This document shows positions 21,891 to 32,797 of a DNA stretch of 64,000 nt, piece by piece (within the stretch, counting starts at the first letter, position 1; the number at the start of each line of letters is the position of its first letter). The DNA lies in NCBI GenBank assembly GCA_930367215.1, contig OV884058.1, positions 167,320,478 through 167,384,477 on the forward strand, written 5' to 3'. The DNA comes from Pollenia angustigena (taxonomy: Eukaryota > Arthropoda > Insecta > Diptera > Polleniidae). The notes under the pieces are model-generated. The model saw nothing but the letters and a program-made list of their open reading frames with translations, had not been told where the DNA came from and did not search any database. The position numbers were made by a program, and so were the translations under genes.

Positions 21891-24005
21891 CTGGCTTGAC
21901 CGACTATACTTGATTTTTATGACGACATAGGCGATAGAGGCGACAAAGTTAATAAAAAATTTAAATCAGTTTTATGAAAAAATTAAGGATTTTCGGTACT
22001 AAAAGATATTGGGGATATATTGGGAGGCAAGCGGAATTGTTAGTAGAGTTTGCTTTTCAAAACTTTATCGCATCAATTTATTTACTGTTACAACGTGTTA
22101 AAGGAATAAAGTGGAAAATAAATCTTAAATTTATATTGCTTTTTTTAGTTTTAACAGCTTATTTTCATGTTTTTAACGCTTTTTCTAAGAGCTTTTAACT
22201 GTTTTTTAGTGCTTTATTTTGTTGCCCTAATGATAACATTTAAAATTAATTTATATGTGTATTTAAACAAAACATAATATTCAGGTATGTCACAGAATTT
22301 GGACGAAAGTTAAATTTTGCACATTTTTTATATTTTATTCCAAAGTACCACAAATTAATTCAAAAACTCTTTTAGCATCATTGACAAAGTATAAATGGTC
22401 TTTGTCAATTTTAAAGCAGTATTCATTGATAAGGGCGCAACACCACCAATTGATATGCCAGAGGCCTGCTGTGACTCTCTCAACATTAATAAAATCATTT
22501 TCTGTTCTGTAACTGTCAAGTTATACCAACAGGAATCGTAAATCATGACAATTATATCATCGTTCTGAAAAAAACAATGGATTTATTTTTGCTTTAAATA
22601 CACTACGTGACAATTTTTTGACCAAATGAATTTGACACTTAATATTTATGTTTTTGAGATATTCCATAATAACCGTTATTTGTGTTTTTAAAAAAGAGGC
22701 TGTGACTTAAATGCAAATATCCAAAAAATAAAATTTTAGCCTATTTCAATACGAACATTTTGTGCCCAATAGGATCCGGATAGGTGCAAAAATGACAAAG
22801 TTACAGAAGATTAATTGAACTAACCCACAACAAATAAATACAAAAAGTTAAATTCTTAGTAACAATAAATCTGTGGCCGTATGGAAAAACTAGATAACTC
22901 CATTTTTTTAAAATACGAGAAAAACACATTTAAAGTTTTAAACATATTTCGCTAATTATTTCATATTAATTTATGTTATTATGCATGCGCATTAAACAAA
23001 ACAATATTTTAGATTCAGTTAAAGATTTCTGGTACCATTAAACTGATTTTTGGACATTAAAACCGAAAATCAATGTCACTTATCTTGTTTTTTCGAAAAA
23101 TGGAGTTATCTAGTTTTTCCGAAAAAAAAATTTTTTCTTAAATTATATAAGTATTTTATGGAATTAAGGCAACTTAAGTAATGATTTGTGGAAAAACAAT
23201 AACTTTTTGACTCAACACGTTAATTTACCCGTTTTTTCTATGAACAAAAGGAGATATCCAGTTTTTCCAAAAAATATTTGTTTTTCTTTATGCTTATACA
23301 TCAAAAAATAAGCTGAGTTTTTGTCTGTTTTTATGCATAAACATAATTAAAAGGTTTACCCTTCTTGATTTTATGCAATGAATTGGCCAGTTTTAAGGAC
23401 GTTGATTAACGTTATAATCGGTTTAACATAGGTTGAACCTGAAAAAGAGCTATTGACTTTGTGGTTAATTTTATTTTAATACATATCAAAATTTTAAACA
23501 AAAGGTGTTCCGTTAAATTTTTATACTAAACTTGGTAATAAGATTTTTATGTTTTTGATAATAAACGTAATAAATAAATAAAATAAACGTAATAGCTACA
23601 CGTGCATGCAAAAAATATAAAAATCAACACAAGAAAATCAACAATGCGACACACTAACATAAACTTAGATCCACACCTTGACCTCATGCAAATACAGACT
23701 ACGTTGGAGGAAATTATCCCACAAGGCAGCACGGAAGAAAATAAAAGGAAGCAAAACGTGATCGAGCAATCGGACAAAGAACTCGTAAATTTAGAAATAA
23801 ATACTTCAGAAAACAAACTGAAATCAAGTCGGAAAAGCTCAAGAGAAGTTTTATTGATGAACATTTAACATTGAGAAGATCGTCAAGGTTGCAGAAAAAA
23901 ATAATTTTATAATTTTAAAATGTTATTAGTATTAAATATCGTAAAGTGTAAAAAATATAAATATGTTTTTAGATTAATTTAAAAATAAAGAAATTTACAA
24001 CCACA

Positions 24006-24110
24006 ATGTCGATAAGAACATTTCTTTCGCATATTTATATTTTAAACAAAAAAATAAAATTCTTTTTGTTTTCAATAAAAATATACGAAAGAAATGTTCT
24101 TGTCGACATC
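24006..24110. repeat. Hairpin, ~36-bp arms
   Basis: ATGTCGATAAGAACATTTCT (starting at 24006) and its inverse ending near 24110 pair with few mismatches over about 36 bp, around an AT-rich loop of about 35 bp. It lies inside the intron-3 element. Confidence 0.65.
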
Positions 24111-24591
24111 ATGGGCCAGGCAGTTAATTTGTTCTTGTTTTAAGAAAACTGTGGCCGTATATAAAAACAAGGTAACTCCATTTTTTAATAAAGTTTGTTT
24201 GTCTTCCAGATTCAAAAAATTTATTCTTAGAAGAAAAAAAAAAACTGGATAAAAATAGTTTTTATTATTTTTGTACGTAAAAACACCTTACTTTTTATTA
24301 TCTTTGCAACAGAAACAAATAAACATAAGTATGTTAAAACATTTTTCAAAGTTGCTGTACCACATAGGGTACGGTAGATCTATATGGGCTAAAAACTATT
24401 ACTCGGAAAGATTTCGGGTACAAAAGATGTAATATGCATATAAAGAATGCATAAATATATTCTTTGAATTCTCTAGAGTTGCAATTTTTAGGCTCAACTT
24501 TTTGACCCGAATTTGTTCTATATCGCTCTTTGTCTCTTAGTTTTAGAGACAACACGGTTTAAAACTTCTAATTTTTCTGTTTTCTAATAGG

Positions 24592-25107
24592 CTTTTTACA
24601 CTGATCAACATTTAACATCTATCATCAAAGATGTAGAAAATGTGAACACTCGTTTACATTGCTTACATCTAACATCTACCATCAAACAAAAATGCCTCCA
24701 TTTTTGAAGAAAAAATTTTTTAAATTAAAAATGTTTTTTTCTCACAAAAGTGCCAAAATTTAAAAAGAAAACTCAAAAATGTACTTGAAGTTCAATTTGT
24801 TTAAAAATATAAAAAATACTTAACAAAAAAACATTGCAATAAAAGATAAAACCTAACAAATGGTAACGCTGCTTTCAAAACAAACTTCTTTTTGTCAGTG
24901 ATGCCACAATAATAATAGAACTTATTGCCACTTTTCTAGTGATGACACTAAAATAATCGAAAAATGTAGAATGGAATAAAATGAGATAGGAACATCTTTT
25001 AAAGATGTTGGTTTTTAGCCCTATGTATTTCTTATGGAAAGATGTTAACATCTTCGCAAATGGTGGCAAATTTATGGCAGATGTTAGATGTGGATCAGTG
25101 TAAAAAG
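24592..25107. mobile_element. 516-bp MITE nested in the intron-3 element
   Basis: Inverted ends CTTTTTACACTGATC (24592) and GATCAGTGTAAAAAG (25107) are followed inward on both sides by AACATCTA-type repeats. The flanks (CTAATAGG and GCTATAAG) do not give an unambiguous duplication. Non-coding. Confidence 0.7.
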
Positions 25108-26136
25108 GCTATAAGAGACTATGGAGTTAACTTGTTTTTTCAAAAAATGCATGGAGTTATCTAGTGTTTACATAAAAATTGATATTTTTCTGATTTTTGT
25201 TTTTCAAATAACTTTTAAATGAGAAACTATATCAAAATTTCGATCTGACAGATTGATGGTAAATGAAACTCGCTTTCTATTTTTGGTGTAATCTTAATTT
25301 TCGCAAAAAGTGGAGTTAACTAGTTTTTCCATACGGCCACAGAAATATTAAAAATTGCTTAAAAGTATTGAATTTCTATGTGGGTTAATTTACTAAATCT
25401 TCTGTAGCTTTGTCATTTTTGTATCAACCAAATGTTCATATTAAAATAATCTAATGTCGCATGCAATAAAACATTAGGATTTTTAAATCATTGGTTTAAA
25501 AAAAATAACTTGAATAGAGCAAAATTTATCAAAGTCATAAAATTTTCAATGAAGCTTGAACGTTTCTCCCCTGTAACTCTGTCATTTCTTGACCAATCTT
25601 CACAAGCAATCCATGGTTATTTTAGAAATTTTATAACCTTTCACTAGAAAGAAAGAATTACATACCCCATTTAAAATGTTTAAAGATATTTGCATTTCAG
25701 TCACATCATCTTTTTTAAAAACACAAATAACGGTTTTTATGGAATATCTCAAACTGTTCTACTTTTGACAATTCTGACTTCATATTCGGATTCAGCGGAA
25801 AATTTTACATAAAGATTAGGTGTCAGATTCATTTGGTCACGACTTTGTTGAAATTTTGTCACGTAGTGATATCAATGAATTTAAAAATGAAACTTACCGC
25901 AACTTCGACTAAATTGCCCAAAGAGCAATACGCATAGACCATGGCTAATAAATAAAACAGAAAAATCGGGGCCGGTGGCCATATGCCCAAAAAAATGCAA
26001 ACAATGGTGCAAACAATGCCGAAAAATTCGGTGGCAATTTGAACCAAAATTACCCAAAAGAAAGTACTTTTGATGGTGTCGCAAAACCTAAAATGAAATA
26101 GATTACCAGAACATAAACAAATTGTATATGTACTAA

Positions 26137-27083
26137 TAAGGGTATTCAACTAATCGATGTTTATTCAGTTGTATTCGGTTAATCGAATAATTTTAATTTT
26201 GTCTAGTTTAGAAGCTTAAAAATAAGACCAAACATTATAGTTTTTAACATAAAAATTCAAAAAAAGTACCAACAATTTAACTAAAAGTACTTCATGTAAT
26301 AAAAGAGGAAAACTTTTTAAGTAAAAACTAGCATCTAAATTTAGGCGGATCTTCTAAAATCATCTTTTAAACAGAGTATACAGTTTAAATGTTAATGTTT
26401 CCAACGATTTTTTTACTTTGTTTTGTTGAAACTTGATTTAAAAAGGATTCTGTCACTTATTATTGACGTTGGAGAGATTGAAAGTAAAGCGTTATCAATA
26501 AAGCATATACAATTTTTCTGTTCTTTTTCTCGTCTTTTCTAAAAATTGGTAGTCTTCCATTATACCACTTCAATCTCTTATTGATTTTTTAACAATTTTA
26601 ATAGTCTTGTTTAAAATCATCTTCTTCATCTGAATCATTGTGTTAAAAGTCTGTACTAAGCATACTTAAAAATAAACTATTCCCAAACTCTTTGGTTTCA
26701 GTCTGTACTATATATATTTTTTAAAATTGTCACTCGAAGGAAATGCTCCTGAATAATAATGAAGAATAAAATGTAATAAAAGAAAAAAACTAATACTGTG
26801 AAAAAACTCATTTTCGATTAATCGATATAAATTATTCAAATTATTCGTTAATAGAAAATAAACTATTTTTAATTATTCGAACAGAAACTGCCTGTTTTTA
26901 GAAAACGTAAGCAAGTGATTGAGTGAGAAATTATATTGAAAACAACAATAAAAAGCGAAAATTTGTTTTTGTTTTCAATATAATTTCTCACTCACTCACT
27001 TGCTTACGTTTTCTAAAAACAGTCAGTTAATCTCCCAAAATTATTCGTTTAATTGAAAAACGATAAATCGTTTGAATACCCTA
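26137..27083. mobile_element. hAT-like MITE in receptor intron 2
   Basis: The left end is TAAGGGTATTCAA (26137) and the right end, inverted, is TAGGGTATTCAAACG (27083). The flanks GTACTAAT and GTACATAT are an imperfect 8-bp duplication. Both subterminal regions repeat ATTATTCG/CGAATAAT palindromes. It is absent from copy B, whose intron 2 is only 205 bp. It contains the 131-bp hairpin at 26892-27022. Confidence 0.6.
26892..27022. repeat. Near-perfect 54-bp-arm hairpin
   Basis: Arms 26892-26945 and 26969-27022 are inverse copies with a single mismatch (GTGATTGAG versus GTGAGTGAG) and a 23-bp loop. The arms begin CTGTTTTTAGAAAACG. Confidence 0.85.
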
Positions 27084-27700
27084 GTACATATGTATGTAGT
27101 TAATTACAAAATTGCAGTACTTGGAAATAATTTCGGTTTACAGAACACATAGGCGCATATTCAGAAATCATAACTAAAGTTGTAACTAACAAACAGAAAC
27201 TAAAAATAGTTCATTGATAGTTAAAGATCTTATTCACAATTCAAAACTAACGTAGTAACAGCTCTCAGCTGATAGAAGAAATGCAACCATGCATATTGGC
27301 ATGTAGAGAAAATTTAACGTCGATAATATTTTGAACGATAAATTCTGTTATTAATCGAAAAGCTTATCAAACTATTAAAACCCCATTTTTTGTTCTTTAA
27401 AGAATTAACACAAATTCTAAAGAGGTTATTTTTTGGTTATAATAGTATATAAATCAATTAAAATAAGGACTTGTAAAAATAAAAATATTCAATAGAATTT
27501 TATCGACTAAGAACACATCTCTAGTTAATTTTTTTTTGTAGCTGTTTTTTGCAATGTTTTTATCTGATATTATTTGAATATCTCTTATAATTTTTTCCAT
27601 TTATTTTTTTATAACCACTTCAAGAATGTTTTACTTTTGAAATAAATTATAAAATGATATCAATCAGCTGTTCTTTGAATGTATTAGTTAGTTAGCATTT

Positions 27701-28237
27701 ACCCAACAAACCAAAATGGTTTAGAAAGAACTTGTAGCAAGCTTACTAGCATAAGCCTTAAGCTAAGAACATTGTTGTGAATACTATAACAAAAGGCTTA
27801 TAAACAATTATTTAATAATGAAAACTGATCCCTTGCGATAATATAACTTGTATATAATATAATGTACGCTAAGAAGTCTAATATTAGAATAGGCTTACAG
27901 AAAAATACTTTTCTAAACTCTAATAAGATTGATTACATTCTGTACGAGCATTCTGTTTGAATTTATATGGTATATTTACAAAAAGATTTTTACTTATATA
28001 ATATTTAATTACTTTTTTTACAATTGTGCACTGTTTAAACAATTTAAAATACTTCACTCTTCGAACCAAACACAAAGACTGAAACAAATAACGGGGCAGC
28101 ATTCTCAAAAACACTTACAAAACTATAGAGAGAATAAGTCATTTGCAATCATATTTGTTATTATGTTGTAGGAAATCTCTTATGATAAGCTTGTTCTACA
28201 ACTCATTACCATTTTGCTCTGTTTTGGTCAGTTGGGT
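27701..28237. mobile_element. Candidate MITE, ACCCAAC termini
   Basis: ACCCAACAAACCAAAA (27701) and, inverted, ACCCAACTGACCAAAA (28237) delimit 537 bp absent from copy B's intron 2. TA flanks both sides if the ends are taken one base in. Non-coding. Confidence 0.5.
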
Positions 28238-28461
28238 AGTTACAGCTTTACCTATGATTAAGTGTAAACTTTTTATGCTGAAAGTAATCATCTGTGAATA
28301 ACTTAAATAGGTACTTAAAAAAGTTAACACTTGGTAATCATTTATGAACATAGACATTAATCATATTGGGTTGTTTTTTTGTTTCTATAAAACAAACGAA
28401 ATAAGGTAAAACAAATTTGTTCAAAACACAGATTTCATTTCACTAGTTTTATAAGAACAGG

Positions 28462-28548
28462 GGGCAAATGACGGCATTCAATATTGATCGAAATTTCCAT
28501 TTAAATTGAAATGTAATTTCAATCGATATCGAATGCCGTAATTTGCCC
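28462..28548. mobile_element. 87-bp palindromic mini-element with ACAGG duplication
   Basis: GGGCAAATGACGGCATTC at the left pairs with its inverse at the right, and the whole unit is nearly palindromic. ACAGG flanks it at 28457-28461 and 28549-28553. It is absent from the short intron 2 of copy B. Confidence 0.6.
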
Positions 28549-29458
28549 ACAGGCTTTATATTTTAGCAGCTCTGAACATGGATGACAAATAGTCAACATA
28601 AATCCATTAATAATCTATAATTTAACTCACTTTATATATTTCTGATGCCATTTAAATATGTCATTTAACGAATCTCTCGATTTCGTAACATCTCTAGGAG
28701 TTTCTTCCAAAATTGCATCCAGATCATCAAATTTACATTTCAGAATATTCTTTATTAGCGGTATATGAGCCACATATAAAAACAGCCAGGAATCAATGAC
28801 CAAATTGCCGAAACCCGCAAAAAATACACAAGTCACATGAACAACTGAAGTGAAGTAAAAACCAAAATCTGTTTTGAAATCGATGAAGGGTAACAGCACC
28901 GGTAAAATCTCGACACGCGTATTCAAAGCTGCCAACATAATAACAGGCATTCCAATCACAACTATAACGGTTAAACTAATAATCGTAAATACGACAAAAA
29001 GTAATTTCTTGACTAAAGAAATGTTTGCTTTTAAGCATTTCTTGTGGCAAATGATTTTTGTTCATATGTCTTGTACATTTCAGTGATTTCCTTATATAAA
29101 AAGCAAAAATTATCCCGCTGTACGAGAACATTTATAAGTTTTACATATCCCTATAATTTAAGAAAAGTTTTGTATTTTGCAAAGAGTTTATAAGAATATA
29201 AATCTTGGTGCTTACCTGAAACCCACTTCCCAATACAGAGTATGATTTCAAAAGATTAAGATAATTTTCTTTGACGAACACTTCTACATAGTTGGTGTAG
29301 AAAGAAAAAATAATTGCCAAATTAACAAGTACAAAAACAAAAGCTGTTTTCCAGCTCATTTTAAAATTTTCCTTTATAACATCAGCGCCACATATATCCG
29401 AAATTCGACGAGTAAAATTGAAAATTTTTTCAAAATCTTCAGAATATTTTTTAGTCAT

Positions 29459-31108
29459 TATTGATGATTTTTTTTCGCAGGTATATTTTGCTAATGAGGA
29501 CTTTAAAGAAACTATTCTTTGTGTACAGTAAATATTTCCTTTTATGAATAGAAAATATAATTATTGCACTATGGGGCGAATACTGAATATTATTTACAGT
29601 ACATTTGTATCAAATGGTGAAAAGAGAATGTTTTTTCTTGACACGCGTCGAGAAGTGTATTTTTTTAGTTGAAAAATGTAAAATTATTCTCCAAGAAAAC
29701 GGAAAGATTTGCTTAATTTCCTGGATTAATAAAAGATCAACTGAACCACAAAGATTGCTCAACGAAGTTGTCTCAAAAGTGATGATTCAGTAGAATTTAT
29801 TAAAAAGCTAAGTTGGAAGCAATTTTGCATGCCCGAAATACTGCTTAAACGTCATAAAAAAAGAATTTGTTTTATAGTAAAAAAGCAATACATAAAGACA
29901 ACAAGTGCCCAAGCTCTGTAACTCCCGCCTCGAGAAACTTTTCGAATGAACCGTGAGTAACTAACAACTGTTTTTCTCACTTAACTATGTCTGTAACATT
30001 TTTGGCGAGTTATAACTGTCACGTTAGAAAATTACTCGCTAATTTACAGAAAAAGTGTGTCTGTAAAATTTTTGTGAGAAAGTTCTCGGTTTGAACTGTC
30101 AAATATACCCAGGAATAAAAATGGGGTGAGAACAAATTTTGACACAAAAAATTAATGGATTAAAAATGCAATGAATAATAACACGGAAGAGATAAGTATT
30201 TTCCTCTTGGTTGATTTTTCATTGTTTAATTATTTTGCTTTTAGCATTTATGAAAAAGATGCGAAAGTTTTCAAAGCCATTTTGTAAACAACCAACATTC
30301 AAGTAGCATTTTAGATTCCCAATAAAAAATTTTATCATTTTGCGAAGCACTAAAGGTACATTTAAAAAAATAAGCGCACAATTATGCGCTACGCAATAAG
30401 ACATACAGAAATGCAGTAAAGTAAGTGAAAAAACTCTCAACAGCTTTTATAAAAAAATAACATTTCAAGTGCTACGGCATTCCCTTACTACGAAGCAGGT
30501 TTGTAAGGGAGAATACTAAAAAAATAACTGTATCAAAACATTTCGTGTGTAAATATGATCGTTACATCCAACAATGTTTATGTGGGCTGAATAATGCGCT
30601 TTATGTATCAAAAATGTATTGCTTCAAAGTGGGAACTCGCCATATAAAATTCATGTCTTCCGTAAGCGCAATGGTAAGCGAAACCCTTATGTTTCTTACT
30701 TACAAACCTGCTTCGTTGGAAGCTCCATTTTTTATTGGGTTGTTTGGTATAGCCGACAATTGTAATTCACTGCCGTTGTTGAACATTTTCAATTTAAGTA
30801 AATTTTGGCCGCCGTCAACGATATGTGTGATTGGTGCTGCAATTTCGCATCGGCTTTAACGACGTAATTTCTTTTGATAGTTTCCACAGACACACTTTTT
30901 GCTCACATTTCGAGAAACGATTTCATATCTTTTCGATGTGAGAAGTTTTCACCAAAGTTACGGAACATCGGTACAGGTTTTTTAAAATTTTTTGTCACAT
31001 ATGCTTCGTTAGGTTTTGTAATTAAACTTCAGCCACAAGAATTGCGTTTAATTTTTGTTATAAAATCCCCTGTTGTTGTTGTTTTTTTATTTATTTTTTA
31101 TTTAAATA
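29459..31108. other. Receptor upstream region; conserved with copy B to 30440
   Basis: 29459-30440 is nearly identical to 63012-63992, so it probably includes the receptor promoter; no specific element could be assigned. From 30441 onward copy B runs out of the window. An inverted repeat ACGAAGCAGGTTTGTAAG (30490-30507 and 30699-30716) marks a possible MITE. Small frames here (29605-29793 and 30219-30440) are conserved in both copies only because the whole DNA is conserved. Confidence 0.5.
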
Positions 31109-31240
31109 GCCCGGTAGGCTAGCTGGTCGTGAGCTATTCTATCAGTGCGGGGGTTGCGGGTTCAATTGCCGCCAGAGTCTCTGGTCTTCTGCAGACAAGC
31201 GTAGAGCTTCGCGGGATTAGCTTAGGAAAAAATAAAATAA
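31109..31240 (+). repeat. tRNA-derived SINE-like sequence
   Basis: GCCCGGTAGGCTAGCTGGTC resembles a tRNA 5' half with an A box (about 31117-31127), and GCGGGTTCAATTGCCGC (31157-31173) is a T-arm with B box GGTTCAATTGCC. A short unrelated body and an A-rich tail from about 31229 (AAAAAATAAAATAATAAA) follow. The anticodon region does not fold as a true tRNA, so it is better read as a SINE than a tRNA gene. Confidence 0.6.
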
Positions 31241-31261
31241 TAAATTCTTAACTAAAGTTAC

Positions 31262-32797
31262 TGTCGTAACAATTATGCACACTTCAAGTGTAGAACTCAA
31301 TGTACAGATGTTATGTTAAAATTGTACTTCAACCCCACTGTAAATACTAGAATGTTCGTTATTAACGCCTAAAAGTATGCCTCAGTTTATGATGCCTAAT
31401 TACTCAATTAATTCAGCCATATAGATAGTAACCATAGCTGAATAAGTTTAATTAACAAAATAGCCGTTATAAGCCGAACTTTCTATAGCCATCTAGACGT
31501 TACTAGTATCACGTCTGGGCTAGAGTATAAAGGTCCAAATACATTGATCAACCCAACAAACACGAAGGTTTGATTTCAAATTGAAAATGATTTGAAATCA
31601 AACGTTTTCTCAAACGACAAACGTTTGATAATGATTTGAAAATCATTTGAAAATCATAGCGTTCTCAACAAAAAGGGGAAATTATTTTCAAATTGAAAAA
31701 TGCCTTTATTTTCAACTTGCTTTCAAACGTAATTCTCAAATGTTTTTCAAATGTGGATTATAATACAATGTGGAATATAAATAAAAATATTTTATTTTTT
31801 TTAATATAAATTTATTATTTATTTAAATAAACTGTGAGATAAACATTCGACACCATAGCTTAAAGATTAAATAATGTCCTCTAATTCTTGAAAAGACAAA
31901 CTACTTGGCTCCCTTTTATTTTGAGGATTGTAGCACCGCGATCGTTCAACAAACTTTCTTCACTTTCCCGTTTTATTTTCCTTTTTTTCGTATTTTTAAT
32001 CATTGAAATTACTCACAAATAATTTTTATTTTTCACAAGAAATCAGCTGTTCACTTTATATTAAAATTTATTTTTAATAGAAAAACACATGTAACCGCAA
32101 AGAAAAAAAATTTAACTTTAATCGCCATTTTTAATGATTACATTTATTTTTCGCTTTAGTATTGCCAAGTTTATTTTTGATTTGATTTAACATTTGACAA
32201 ACATTTGACATCAAATTGATAAAACATTTGATATCAAATGTTTATTTTCAAATCATTATCAATTTGAATTTAAATGTTAAATCAAACAATTGAAAAACGT
32301 TTGGGAATTGTGTTTGATGTCAAATGACAAAGTCATTTCATATCAAAGGTTTGACTTCGTGTTTGTTGGGAAAATACTCATCAAGCATTGTGGTAGTATT
32401 AGTGAAAATATGTTTGTATGTGTCACACCGACGATGCTGGATAGAAAATCAAATGATATTGATATGACGGCGAATATTACGTCAAGCGCACGTACACGAT
32501 GGATTTGACAAGTGTATTTCGGCCTTAAATAGGATCGCAAGAGATGGCATAAGATCATTCTAAGTTCAGACTTTGTCAGTAACGCATCACGCGGAGAAAA
32601 TTATAAATATTGTAGTGAGTTGTGAATAAAAGCTGTAAATTACGGTTGTTAAAGTGACTAAGATCTAAATAAAGCTGGTAAATAATAAATTAAAGTGTTG
32701 TGCTTATTTCATTTTATTAAAGTGCAATAAAGAACTCAAGAGGTTTATTATAGAGGAAATAAACCGAAAACTTTATTGAAAAGGCAGTAACGTAACA
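31262..32797 (+). mobile_element. Possible solo LTR interrupted by a MITE
   Basis: It starts TGTCGTAACAATT, has a TATA-like GAGTATAAAGG at about 31522-31532, and several AATAAA signals at about 32622-32770. It ends near GGCAGTAACGTAACA. Without the MITE 31552-32370 it would be about 715 bp. If the end is placed at GGCA (32786), GTTAC/GTAAC flanks form a near 5-bp duplication. No gag or pol sequence is present. Assignment to an LTR element is tentative. Confidence 0.35.
31552..32370. mobile_element. MITE with CCCAACAAACACGAAG inverted ends, complete
   Basis: Starts CCCAACAAACACGAAG and ends CTTCGTGTTTGTTGGG. The interior is rich in ATTTGAAAAT and CAAATGTTT palindromes, with GGCTCCCTTTTATTTTGAGG at about 31908-31927, shared with the truncated inverse copy 228-732. 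The 819-bp unit has no coding region and no clear duplication. It lies just after the TATA-like motif of the possible LTR. Confidence 0.8.

Larger units (their letters stand above)
14908..22229. mobile_element. 7.3-kb hAT-flanked block with ATGATAAC duplication
   Basis: It begins TAGGCCAAC and ends, inverted, TAGGGCAAC. The flanking direct repeat ATGATAAC (14900-14907 and 22230-22237) is 8 bp, and copy B at about 59496-59508 has it once, uninterrupted. Both subterminal regions repeat the G-GCTTTTTT motif (14950-15110 and 22130-22215). No transposase was found in the remaining sequence. The interior holds repeat R1 split by the Foldback-like element, plus a GC-richer segment with TGTAAA hairpins. 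Confidence 0.78.
22601..25868. mobile_element. 3.3-kb element with long inverted ends in receptor intron 3
   Basis: Ends CACTACGTGACAA (22601) and TTGTCACGTAGTG (25868) lie between ATA flanks; copy B has the uninterrupted site near 61758-61765. Homology of the ends extends inward for about 300 bp (left) and about 560 bp (right), to GGCCGTATGGAAAAACTAG at about 22874 and its inverse at about 25319. A related block recurs at about 24152-24190. The frame at 23602-23868 encodes a Lys/Ser-rich 88-residue peptide with no recognisable domain; I do not call it a gene. The superfamily is unknown. Confidence 0.7.
22355..29458 (-). pseudogene. Or67d-like: Odorant receptor, Or67d-like, copy A (frameshifted)
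   Basis: Four exons on the minus strand: 29458-29216, 29150-28631, 26087-25898 and 22564-22355, each bounded by GT/AG sites in the same phases as copy B. The product would be an insect 7-TM odorant receptor working with Orco in sensory neurons. Diagnostic blocks are FGNLVIDSWLFLYVAHIPLI, IFKWHQKYIK, CTIVCIFLGIWPPAPIFLFY and the C-terminal APLSMNTALKLTKTIYTLSM. Exon 2 is 520 nt against 521 in copy B: one base is missing near 29046, so the frame meets a stop at 29031-29033, around residue 120. Everything else is open. This is a recent pseudogene or a sequencing error. Introns 2 and 3 are enlarged by transposons. The Or67d assignment is from remembered resemblance. Confidence 0.8.
6113..30440. 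repeat. Segmental duplication copy A (receptor locus, TE-expanded)
   Basis: Colinear blocks match copy B. 6570-6961 matches 58850-59225; 7605-7650 matches 59226-59272; 13795-13926 matches 59275-59402; 14797-14907 matches 59403-59507; 22230-22310 matches 59500-59580. The receptor exons and upstream DNA to 30440 match 61500-63992. The material between these blocks in copy A consists of identifiable insertions. Copy A spans about 24.3 kb where copy B needs about 5.5 kb, of which about 1.9 kb is a LINE. Confidence 0.85.

Noticed and set aside
25881..26084. His/Cys-rich frame in receptor exon 3
   Set aside because: An out-of-frame shadow of the receptor exon; present in both copies for that reason.
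29605..30440. Small frames conserved upstream of both receptor copies (29605-29793, 30219-30440 and partners 63157-63345, 63771-63992)
   Set aside because: The whole segment is duplicated at high identity, so conservation carries no coding signal; no domain and no good start codons.
31109..31180. Functional tRNA gene
   Set aside because: A and B boxes and a T-arm are present, but no proper anticodon arm or acceptor closure; an A-rich tail suggests a SINE.
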